Source of the DNA: Triglochin maritima
Taxonomy: Eukaryota > Streptophyta > Magnoliopsida > Alismatales > Juncaginaceae
Direction: 5' to 3'
Length of the DNA: 64,000 nucleotides
Assembly (NCBI GenBank): GCA_963682175.1
Contig: OY821777.1
Coordinates: 14,342,001 to 14,406,000, forward strand
Both the position numbers and the translations under genes were made by a program. The notes under the pieces are model-generated. The model saw nothing but the letters and a program-made list of their open reading frames with translations. It did not search any database and was not told the origin of the DNA. Position 1 is the first letter of the stretch, and each line of letters begins with the position of its first letter. Shown piece after piece: positions 33,867 through 44,327 of this stretch.

Positions 33867-36800
33867 TTAATCCAATCTCCTAAGTAAATATGCAACTTGC
33901 ACCTCCTTTGTCAAGGGCATGATCCAATCCCCATAAATATCAGCAACCAAACTTGGCTGAATTTTGTACATGGGACTACCATTTCCATTCTCCTCGCTTT
34001 CGAGGTTCACATCCTGCGCAAACGTCTGTGCTTTCGTATCGACCCTCTCTTTGATCGCTTCTTCTACTATCTGGTATGTCAGCAAATTTATGAGTTGTTT
34101 CTTGTCCTGTAGGAAGACATCAAGAATAGACAATTAGATGTCAGATTAAGATCAACAATTCGAAAGATCTGCCAAACATTTAAATGACACAAATATAAGC
34201 ACATAAACAATATACTTGTGCTTCGATTGCCGCTTTGTAGACAGCCGGAGAGGCTCGGAATTTTGCCTCTGCTACGAATTTCCCATAGTGAATCCTTTTC
34301 GACAGAGCCTGCAAAGTATAAAAGGGGAGAAAGGAAATAAAAGCAAGTTGCTGAGAAAGTCACTGAATCAGAACCACTCTCAGCATCAACAAAGATTGAA
34401 AATTATAGTTTGCTTACTATTGATAAATCTATCAACACTTTGATTAAAAAAAGACGAATTTATAACCATTAGAAGCATACCTGTAAGCACATTGAATCGC
34501 ATACCGCGGTCAATCCAGTGTTACCATCATTTCCTTTTCTTGCCAACCTTGGTAGGAGCGTAGTAAAGTACATGTCCCAGATGTTCTTGTTTATGTTGAT
34601 GGAATCAGCAGCAGGATGAAGAACCTATTTGCAACATTTTCAAAATGAGAAATACTGAACCCTATTCGAATGGAACAAACAAAAAACTCCCATATGTTGT
34701 CTGTTGTGACATGTGCTTATCAGGGTTCAGATAATCTAAGACAATGTTCTTCAATCCTAAGCAAGTTGTGCATTCTTGTAAGCAATGTTCTTCCGAAATC
34801 ACTATGTCCGATTCCATTGATAGCATAGTGAAATTTGCCTCTAAAATATTACAGAATCTCTGGTAATTATGCTTTCATAACTTTTGTTTTGATCGGTATT
34901 TTTGCGTATCAAAATAAGGATTATTAACCGACAAATGTCATCATTACACAATATTTCACATAAGTTCCATTAAAACCAGATTCAACCAGAGGCTCGACAT
35001 GATATGCTGAAGTAACTGAATTACCCGTCAATTCTAAGATTGCGTAACAATGCTTTATGATAACAAAAATATTAACAAACCAAGAAACTTTTAGTTGATG
35101 ATAAGTTGACATACTTGTGGGTAACTCATTGGGGGCAACCTTGGCTGAGGCAAATCATCCGGAAAGAAAGCATGCGCATCTGGGCTCTGGTACTCACCCA
35201 ACTTTTCGACCGACCAACGGCAAGAATGAAACACAAACATAAGCCATAAAGCATAACAAACAGCATTGACTTGACCTGAAATTAAACTTTGTACCTGAGC
35301 ATGAAGCCTTTCGGTTTCTCTGACAATATACTCAACCAAAGAACCACTGAATCCAGCAATGTTGAACTCATTCTTGTCATATGCATCTCCATTGTAGCGA
35401 TATTTGGCCCTCTCCAGTAGTGCAAATATGATGCTATCTTCTTGTTGGATCAATAATTGTCGAATACGGTCTAGCGAAAAGGTTTCACTTTCGTCCACTC
35501 TGATCTTCTTTGATCTGACAAAACGCAGCTAGTTATATCATTCTTACGTACAAACTTATTCATCAATCTCCAAATCTAGTAGATGTGATAAAAAACGCCA
35601 GATTTCGTTGGTCCGGTACTTCTTTAAATCCAAGTAGTTAGGTGAAATGTGGTAGAAACACAACTATATTATTAAGTGTTATAGGACTGTTTTTTTAATT
35701 TTGATTAATTGAGTATGTAAAACTATCTCTGCAGCACTTCTCTTCAGTGCACAACGTGAACTATGCTGTATTCAATGGATGAATAATATTTAGTTCTTGT
35801 GTGAAAATCAAATTGAGCTGTTGATTTGTCTATAAAACAGATGCTCCTGAACAACAGGAACACTAATTCGATATCTATCAACTTTAGTACTTGTTTTGTG
35901 CTTCCCAACTTCTCGCTAACTTAGATAATTAATTACAACTTAAGTTAAAAGGCATATCTGTTAGGTCTACCAGTTACTGCAGCACCTCAATAATAGTCCA
36001 AAATTGCGTAACTAAGAAATCAACCCTGAAATATTAAATTCACAATCTCAATGTCTATTAATCTATTTCATGAAATGTATTATACGGGAATGTTTGAATA
36101 GTCCTAAACAATGTTTCCGTAGGCGACCGTCCGTCGCGGTAGTCACCTGGGCGACCGTCGTCTTTCGCCCAGCAAAGCTGGGCGAAATAGGTCAACGGCT
36201 CTCTCCTTATTTATTTATTTATTTATTTTTCTTCAAAAATTACAAGTTTGCCACTACCCAAATCCTATATAAATCCCTCCAAACCTCTTCATTTTTCACA
36301 CATCTCTCATTCTCTTTTTCTTCGTAATTCTATTCTCATCATCAAGTTTCATAATCATCAAGTTTTCGCGATTAAGTCTCCTGTCTGGTGCTTAGTTTTG
36401 AAGTTGGAAAGTGAAGTCTCCGATCCGGTTCTTCATTCTTCAACCGCCAAAATCAAGTGCACTCTTTCTAACTTCTCTTTAGAATTAAATTAATTAGTAT
36501 TTTATTTTCATATTAGTCTAAATTTTTATATTAGTCTAGTTTTAAGATATAGCTTACGTACCCGGCACTAGTCTCCCTATGCATCACGAAAGTTACGATG
36601 ACCTAAGACCTACCCGTACAAATGACCCTGGTTGGAATACTGTCCATTACATTAGTGCTAATGATAAAAACTGCATTGTCTGTGAGTTATGTGGTAAGAA
36701 AACTAAAGGTGGTATAACCCGTCACAAACAACATCTTGCACACACACCCGGTAGCAATGCTAGACCTTGTGATAAAGTTCCTGACTCTATTAAACAAGAC

Positions 36801-39800
36801 ATAACTTCATACATGATTATAAACAGTAGGATATTACAAAACGAAAATGTATGTCTTGATGATTATGTAGACCGAGAAAACATAGAATTTGATCTGGAAA
36901 CCGGGTCGGGTTCCGGTTCTGCTCGGACCCCAACCTCCCGTTCTCGCATCGTTCCTGGTCGAAAGAGACAAAAATAATGTTTGTGGGCACCATTTTGCGG
37001 ACGTGGGAAGGACGTGGTTTCCGGCCCCCAACAAACAACCATTGAAAGAACCTTTAGAAAAGAAGATAGGAAAACAATTAATCAAAAATGGTCTAGGCTT
37101 TTCTATAGATGTGGTATATCATTCAACACTGTAAAGACGCCTGAGTGGAAGAAAGCAATATCCGCTACTTGTACTTACGGACCCGAACTTAAACCCATGA
37201 CGTATCATGAAGTTAGTGACTCGTGCCTTAAACAGGAAATTGACTACACTAGAGGTATACTAGAGTCGTACAGACAAGATTGAGCAACATACAGGTGCGT
37301 GTTGATGACAGATGGCTGGACTGATAGGTCCGGTAGGAATATAATCAATTTTCTAGTAAATTGTCCGACAAGTACCATGTTCACGAGGTCTGTAGATGCT
37401 TTCGGTCACTCTCACACCGCAGACTACCTGTACAAGCTGATGGACAAGGTAGTTGGCGAGATTGGCGAAGAACACGTTGTTCAGATGGTCACCGACAACG
37501 CCGCCGCGTACGTACTTGCCGGTAGGATGTTGCAGCAAAAAATAAGGAGATTATTTTGGCCTCCCTGTGCAGCGCATTGCATCGATCTCATCTTTGAGGA
37601 TATTGGCAAATTGTTTTCGAAGATTATTGTTTTAGCTCGTAAGATCGTCAAACATTTCAACAACTCTGTCATGTTGTTGAAGAGGATGCGAATTGCCATT
37701 GAAAGGAACCTGCTACGCCCTGCTGTCACGAGATTTGTCACCGCCTTTCTGACTTTGCAAATGTTGTTTCTGAAGAAAGACATACTCCGAGCCTTTGTTG
37801 TTTCCCCGGAGTACAACGATCCTAATGCAAGTTGGATAAAGAACAAGAAAAAGAAGAAGATCTCTACTGAAGTTGTCGAGACCATTCTACAAAGTGGTTT
37901 CTGGACCAACGTCGTGAAGACACTGAAGGTCTCACAACCTATAATATATTTTTAATGGAAATCATATTTTTTCAAAACAATATTTTTAATGGAAATCTCG
38001 CCTTCCGTGAACATTGGTCCTAAATAATATATTTTTAATGGAAATCATATTTTTTCAAAACAATATTTTCGAATCCATAAATGTCATTCGCATCCTCCCA
38101 AATAATGCATTATGAATCCATGTTTTTCACTGAAAAAACATTTTTTCAGGAAAAAGGGTTTTTTTCTTCTTCTCAAATTTGTTCCATCATTTCTTAGGGA
38201 ACCTATGCTTTTAACGAAAACCGTATTTTTATTCAAACACTATAAATACATACTGTTAGGACCTAAGCTCTTTTACGGAGCTATGTTTAATTGATAAAAT
38301 AATTAAGTGAATGGTTAGAATTATGGGAAGATAGGGTTGTGAGTGCAATTTCCCTATGCCTTTTACACATGTCTCAGTGGGAAGAAGAGTGGATGGTGGT
38401 GGAAGGAGCGAGTATATAAGAGGTGTGGTGAAAGTATTGGGGAGGGTGGTGTTTAACGTGAGTAGAAAAGGAAGAGAAGTGCATAGGGAAGATTAAGAGA
38501 ATCGAGAGAGAGAAAGAGGGTGGAGAGGACGGAGAAGAAGTCGGGAGAAGGAGGCGAGGTGTTCTTGCTTCAAGTCGGGTTGCCGGAAGTGTAAGGAGGG
38601 AAGTGGGGGTGGCCGGCGATATTTGGAAGCTCCGACACACGTGAAAAGTATGTCAAGTTTAATTAGAATGTTCACCCTAGGTGTGTGAAAGGTTGGTTGG
38701 TCGCCGGAGGTCGGAGACCTCGACGGTGACAATGTGCAGCTGGGTTGCTGCAGAGGAATGGACGACCCTATGTGGATGTGATGGGTGCCTCTATAGGGCT
38801 CGAAGTTATTGAAGGAATCATTGTTCTTTATTACCCTGATTGGGGAAGGCTTTATGTTACATTATTATATGTCATGTGCACTTGCATGATAGGTTTCCGG
38901 TACTGTATCTTCATATCCATGCAAGTGGACTTAATATACGAGATTTTCTTATGGAAACTCAGACATTGTTTATGTTTGCATTTCAGATCGTGTTGAGTGG
39001 ATGACAACTAAGGACGAGTGCACAAGACCTTTTTAGGTCTTGTGATTACTTGTATATTGTCTTTGATGTAATCATACACTTGAAAACTCATGTGTAAATG
39101 GTGCACATTTTGATGTGATTATAAGTGACGTCGTTGTGTTTGTTAGTTAAATTCCTGAGTTTTCATTTTAAATTTCTTGCTGTTTTCGGAGACGTTACAC
39201 AAATGGATTTGAATTGAACGTCAATTTACAACAAAATTACAATCGGAATTTTTATATTTCATCAGTCAAATGGAATAATCTAACAACTGTGAGTAGGGGT
39301 GCACATGGGTCGGGTTGGGTCGGGTTTGGGCCTCAACCCGACCCAACCCGAAATTTTCGGGTTGGGAAAAAATCCAACCCGAACCCGAACCCGACCCGGT
39401 TCGGGTTCAACCCAACCCGACCCGAAATTTTCGGGTTGGGTCGGGTTGGGTCGGGTTGAACCCGAATTTGGAAATTTTTGGGTTGGGTTGGGTTGAATCG
39501 GGGTTATTTTCGGGTTGGGTCGGGTTTATTTTCGGGTTGGGTCGGGTTGGGTCGGGTTGGATCGGGTTTATTTGGGAAAAAATTAAAATAAAAATAAAAA
39601 AAAATAAAAAAAAAATAAAAATCGGGTTCGGGTTGGGTTGGGTCAACCCGACCCCCTCAACCCGAACCCGACCCGAAAATTCGGGTTTTTGATTTTCCCA
39701 ACCCGACCCGACCCGAACCCCTCCTCAACCCGACCCAACCCGACCCGACCAGTCGGGTTCGGGTTGGGTTTCGGGTTGAACCCAACCCATGTGCACCCCT

Positions 39801-40711
39801 AACTGTGAGCGTTTGCGTGCCCCCACATGGTCACATGTTGATCCAACTTAGACTAACGGGGAAAAGGCCGAAAACTTGGTTTGTCAACTATATGAAGCTA
39901 GTCCAACTTTGTACTTTGCACAGATCAAGTTTTTAATTAGGATCGAAAGAAAAAACAATCTTAAACATGAAAATTACAACAAAGATGTTAATAGAAAAGA
40001 AGAATAGATTAAAAAATGGTAAGTATAAATAACCATCAATTTACGGAACCATAAAAATTCTTTACTTGGTAGTGGTTGAGTAAGTGTTTTATTAGGTCAT
40101 GTTTGTACATGAAATGAGGAGCAAGAGGTGATGGTTGGGCTCCTAGGTTCAATAGATATTATAAGCATAATAATTAATAAAGAGAATTAAAGGAGATGTT
40201 AATTGAGTAAGATTTTAAAAAGATGTTAGTGACTTGTTGCATTTTGAGAAGATGAAAAGTTAAATGTTGAAAGATCAAATGACCAATAAAGGACCAATGA
40301 ACACCGAACCAATGTATTATTATATATATATCAGCTTTGATATTAAAATCATCCCAAGTCTTCAAAGTGACTCCTACCTTATCATTTAATAAGAAATAAG
40401 AGGTGAAGAACTATCAAAACTAACCATACCAAACTAAAACATAGCATCCAACAACCAAGGTTTGCTAAGAAAACCAAATAAGATGATAATTATCACGAGA
40501 GAGTTGGGTGTTTCCAATACCTTAAGTTAGAAACCAATGGTGGTGGTGGTGGTGGTGGTGTATAACGTAGGCTTCCACATGCTTTAGCAAAAACCAATGA
40601 TCTTCTGATTGGCCTCGAATTGGAAACCCAAGATGAGGATGTGGGTCTTGAGGATTTGCAAAGTGGGGTGTTGGGTATGGATGGAGTTGCCTTTAGAGCC
40701 TTGGACTCCAT
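33867..40711 (-). CDS. CM1: Plastid-type chorismate mutase, six exons
   Basis: Exons on the minus strand: 40711-40521, 35514-35295, 35201-35115, 34624-34481, 34308-34216 and 34106-33867, about 324 residues, all GT-AG and in phase. Exon 1 encodes a Ser/Arg-rich plastid transit peptide (PLCKSSRPTSSSWVSNSRPI); exon 2 opens SKKIRVDESETFSLDRIRQL. The body has the family blocks LIQQEDSIIFALLERAKY, GSLVEYIVRETERLHAQ, HPAADSININKNIWDMYF, VCDSMCLQALSKRIHYGKF and YGDWIMPLTKEVQVAYLLRR. The enzyme converts chorismate to prephenate for phenylalanine and tyrosine; CM1-type plastid isoforms are usually allosterically inhibited by Phe/Tyr and activated by Trp. Intron 1 is 5.0 kb and is filled by transposons. 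A (CCA)n microsatellite encodes seven prolines at the end of exon 1. An upstream in-frame Met at 40798 exists, but 40711 fits the family. Confidence 0.9.
36109..38016 (+). mobile_element. hAT element (DUF659 group), internally deleted, with filler DNA
   Basis: Left end CAATGTTTCCGTAGGCGACC and inverted right end CAATGTTCACGGAAGGCGAG are flanked by perfect 8-bp duplications GTCCTAAA (36101-36108 and 38017-38024). The 1,908-bp element lies in intron 1 of the chorismate mutase gene. Its transposase is cut off at about 37940, before the dimerisation domain. The next 46 bases (37941-37986) are identical to the DNA just outside the right end (38024-38069), and a further 15-base piece of it recurs at 37982-37996. 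This is the pattern expected from interrupted gap repair that copied flanking DNA into the element. Confidence 0.9.
36579..37955 (+). pseudogene. DUF659-type hAT transposase, truncated and with stops
   Basis: A single frame spans the region. It has a BED-type zinc finger (CIVCELCGKKTKGGITRHKQH), the DUF659 block (TYHEVSDSCLKQEI...), LMTDGWTDRSGRNIINFLVN, VVQMVTDNAAAYVLAGRMLQ and FWPPCAAHCIDLIFEDIGKL. A TAA at 36975-36977 and a TGA at 37281-37283 interrupt it; the latter stands where the family has Trp before the 'C.LM.DGWTD' motif. The C-terminal hAT dimerisation domain is absent because the element is internally deleted. The last residues (VSQPIIYF) are encoded by the filler. Confidence 0.9.
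38250..39200 (+). mobile_element. Probable LTR remnant in chorismate mutase intron 1
   Basis: A GA-rich segment contains a good TATA box (GAGTATATAAGAGGTG, about 38409-38424), a transcribed-looking region with no coding frame, and an end resembling LTR termini (GACGTTACA at 39191-39199). TGTTAGGACC at 38250 could be the start. I found no matching 5-bp duplication, so the limits are tentative. Confidence 0.4.
39294..39801. mobile_element. Non-autonomous hAT MITE with CGGGTTGGGT subterminal repeats
   Basis: Ends TAGGGGTGCACATGGGT are perfect inverted repeats (right end ACCCATGTGCACCCCTA). The flanking 8-bp duplications are identical, ACTGTGAG at 39286-39293 and 39802-39809. The 508-bp body is almost entirely CGGGTTGGGT/ACCCAACCCG motifs in both orientations around an A-rich middle (39570-39620). 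No coding capacity despite long open frames caused by composition. Lies in intron 1 of the chorismate mutase gene. A fragment of a related element is at 42540-42712. Confidence 0.93.
40535..40562. repeat. (GGT)n microsatellite coding for polyproline
   Basis: Eight or so GGT units; on the minus strand they encode a run of seven prolines at the C-terminal end of chorismate mutase exon 1. Confidence 0.85.
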
Positions 40712-42539
40712 AATTGGAGCTCCAAGTCTTCCAAGTTGGAGCAAAGGAGAATAGAGCTCAAGTAGAAGAGAAGAAGGAATGAAATATATAGCTAGCAAAA
40801 GTGAAGAACACTTTTGGATGGAGTTGGTGGAACTCTTGGTGGAGGTTGGTGGGAAGAGTTAATTTGTTTTACCACTTTTTTGGATGATATATGACAAGAG
40901 AAGTTTGTATTATATTGTTACGAATGGACGTAGCAGATGCACTTTAAATTATTCATTTGGGTTAATTGTAGTTTGCTCCTCTGAATTATATCTTGGTATC
41001 ACTTTGCCCCCCTGAAGTATTCATAAGTTTCTACCATGTGTTTTCGAATTGGTAGTTTATTGTGACGAAATGTGTTGAATTATTTAAGTGAGATTTTTTA
41101 TATCGAACTTAACATTTGGAGGATATTAAGTATAATACCGAAACAAACAAGGAAATACCAGCAAACACAATTCTGAAGGAGTATTTTGCAAAGTCCCTCC
41201 AATATTTTTTTTTGAAAGAAAAGGTCCCTCGAATATATGTTTCCCTTATGACAATATGACTTATGTGTTCCTACTTTTTGTTTTTGGGTATTTATGTTCA
41301 CACATGCCAAAAAGTGGTTGCACGACTAAAATAAAAGCTTTTATTCGACAATCATTGTATTAATCAGCCTTCTGAATCACTACTCAAGTTCTCCAATTTC
41401 ACTACATATTTCAACCAAGTAATTAACAAAAGTACTCTCATTATCAAGTATAACAAATTTTCAAAAAATAAAAATAAATAAATTCAAACTTAACGGCTAA
41501 AACTTTAGAACATGTTGTGTATGTATTTGTTTTATGATCCATTCTGTACATGTATAATGTATTCGATTGTCAAGAATATAGTGATTTTCAACATAAGGCG
41601 AATTATGGATACGTATGTGGAAATAATTAATGCTAGTTAATGCTCCGTATTGGGACTTATATCAGTTTGTAATTAACTGATTATCGCTCTTTTTGTTGGA
41701 GGAACTGACATGGATTCTCACTAATAAGTCGGCACAACCACCAAACACATTTTAGACACATGCATGTTTGTCTCGACACGTAAATTTTTGAAATTTTTAA
41801 TTAAGTTAGTGGATCATATATCGCTTTATTCATGTTCCCACTGTATAGTTCTTAAAATTTCAAAGCAACTTTGTGTTAATTTCGGACAAGCAGTATAAAA
41901 ATGACACGGTAATCACATTCTGTTGAAATCAAAAACCAAACTTTGCTCTACAAACAAACGGAATATATTAAGGACTAAAATAAAATAGACTTCTAAGAAA
42001 CAATTGTGACCTGAAGCTCTACCAAACTTCAATCACTAGGACTATATGTATGATGTTTGTACTCATGATTAACTACATATAGGGGCCAAAAGCCAAGCCA
42101 ATGGCTACAAGACTCACTAATAGTTGCAAACACTAAAATCATAAGTATAACATGGCTTAGGAATATCAAATATGTGAAAAGATGAAGACCAATTTGACCT
42201 ACATCGGATGTACTTGTTTGGTGTGTCAGTGTCTAACATTATGTCTGGACAAAAAAAAAACACTTCATACGTGGCGTTTGAGGTTAAAATTAAAAATATT
42301 CAAACTTTGTATGATTATACACTTTAACTTCATATTTTCCATAACAAATTCACTACTCCCAGACTCCTTTCTCTCCTTCAAAACCATGAGATCCATTATG
42401 TTTTTTTAGTGCATCCACAACACTTGGGATGGGAATGCAAAATCTCCAACAGTTGTGGGTTAGGGTTAGGATATGCAGGAGAAGAACTTATTCAGCCTCA
42501 AGGAACGGTCCAGATAATTCTGGAAAAATATAATTTAAA
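40712..42539. other. Upstream region of chorismate mutase, no gene seen
   Basis: The first few hundred bases are the expected promoter of the minus-strand chorismate mutase gene. No supported exon or delimited repeat further on. Confidence 0.4.
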
Positions 42540-42712
42540 AAAATATTCGGGTTCGGGTTGGGTTGGGTCAACCCGACCCCTCAACCCGAACCTGACCTGA
42601 GAAAATTGGTTTTCTGATTTTTCCAACCCGACCCAACCCCAACCCTTTCTCAACCCAACCCAACCCGACCCGACCAATCGGGTTTGGGTCGGTTTTCGGG
42701 TTAACCCGCCTT
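42540..42712. mobile_element. Fragment of the CGGGTTGGGT hAT MITE family
   Basis: Matches the right half of the element at 39294-39801: TTCGGGTTCGGGTTGGGTTG, then CAACCCGACCCCTCAACCCG and so on. It is diverged, lacks the left part and has no recognisable TAGGGGTG terminus or duplication. Confidence 0.75.
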
Positions 42713-44163
42713 AGTTGTGACTTGTGACTTCTCTATACGGGGTTGAGAGAGCTTTTTATTGGAGATGATGTTAAAGTGATGAATTCGTGTTCTTTCACAG
42801 CATAACTTCTTTTCTTATTAATGAAATTAGTCATGAGTATGTTAGACTTATAATTTCTTTTCCCATTACGTCCTTATTGTGGTTTTTAAATATATCATTC
42901 TAGTGATTTGTTTGCGTGTGGTGTTTTTTTCTTCAATTTTTTAAGTTGATTTTATGTCGTTATACACATGTTCGTCGTTGTTTCTCCATTGTCTTTGAAT
43001 CTTTGATGCGAGAAAAGGTTTTAATAATATTAGTAGTTCTTAATTGCGTCCACGTGATGTAAATGTTATAAAAAAAACAGATGGGCGGCTGATTAATTAT
43101 TCTTTTATTTGAAACAACAACCAACCCTAGTAGTACTTGATCTGGGATAACTATGTTGTCAATTATCGTAACAATTTAATAAGCATCCTCAAAAGTTAGG
43201 TATGAAGTTTTCATTTAACAAAAAGTTGAATCAAGCGACTCCAGTGTAGCACAGTAGTGGATTTTTTTTCCACTTCCAAATTGTATAGAAAACTTACTTT
43301 AGTAATGTAAATGATTATGCATGAATCAGAATTCAAAAACTTGTTTAGGAATGAAAATTACAGGAATCCGGAGATATCTTATTTCTCAATACATATAATT
43401 AAATAAGATATCTTTAAAACAAGTTTAAGGTGAATCACCAGATTGAAAGCATATATTTTTTACTCAAGTGGTTAAATAAACCAAATGAGTTTAATTCCTC
43501 CTAAGAGTACTTCGATTACTAGTTGTAATATTCTCCACAAGCTTGGAAGTTTGTTTCAAGCTTACAGCTATATTTTAAATATAAGCGTTTTTCTATAACT
43601 ATATATAATGCATCATGTAGAACATATATGGGATCTAAAAAAACATCAATTGACCAAGAGGATAAGTTCACTCGTAAGGAGTAACAACCAAATCAAATTG
43701 TGGATGAAGACTTATTTATTTATTTATTTATTTAATATAGTTATTATCTTCATGTTTCATAGTTGGAAAAGATATTCATGCTTGTTTAGAACCTCACAAG
43801 ACACATGCATATATGTTATATTTTTAATTTTATTCTTTAGATATCCTCAAGATTGCGTTTGAGATTATAGTTTTCACCAATGCTAGTGTCTTCAACTGTC
43901 AAATTGTGAGTCAGGGTTGTGGGTTTTGTATTTTTGTGGAGATTGCTCAAAGAAAAATTATTATTTTTTATCGTGGCTATTGTGTTTCATTATGATTTGA
44001 TTAATACAAATTGGATTTGACTCTTTCAGCATCAGGATTATCGACTGATGAATTCACATTCAGTAAGAGTTCCTATAACGTCATAAGCATGTGGATTTGC
44101 ACATATGCACACACACATATTCCTCGTGTTACATTTTTATTTTTTGCTTATTTCTCTTCTTTT
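42713..44163. other. AT-rich DNA, no supported gene
   Basis: A possible small exon near 44032-44079 (SGLSTDEFTFSKSSYN, preceded by a CTCTTTCAG acceptor and followed by GTCATA) is the only coding-like signal. It might precede the exon at 44164. Confidence 0.3.
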
Positions 44164-44327
44164 GTTCAGCACAGTTGGTTTTCTTTCAAAACGTGCCAGC
44201 TCCAGGAAGGAAAGATTTACTGTTTCTGCAAATCAAAGGTCAACACAAATATTTTATGTCCCTCCTCGTAAGCTTCGTCAATTTCTCGAGGAAGCATCTC
44301 CCATATTTGGTGCAACAAGGTTTGACA
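44164..44327 (+). pseudogene. Exon-like fragment interrupted by a solo LTR
   Basis: One open frame reads SKRASSRKERFTVSANQRST followed by YVPPRKLRQFLEEASPIFGA and RFD. The frame is cut by the solo LTR that starts at 44328. Beyond the LTR it would continue for about 15 codons from the second TGACA copy (46103) to a stop. I do not recognise the family. It reads like plant protein sequence (balanced composition, PP.KLR.FLEEA helix), and the upstream DNA has a polypyrimidine tract. It could also be chance or part of an older transposon. Confidence 0.3.

Noticed and set aside
33867..35514. Cytosolic chorismate mutase model starting at MDESETF (35498)
   Set aside because: A good splice acceptor lies just upstream, the body matches the plastid CM1 type, and a transit-peptide exon joins in phase from 40521-40711.
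37353..37909. Minus-strand open frames over the DUF659 transposase
   Set aside because: Reverse-strand shadows of the plus-strand transposase sequence.
39299..39692. Several long open frames on both strands
   Set aside because: Caused by the CGGGTTGGGT repeat composition of the hAT MITE.
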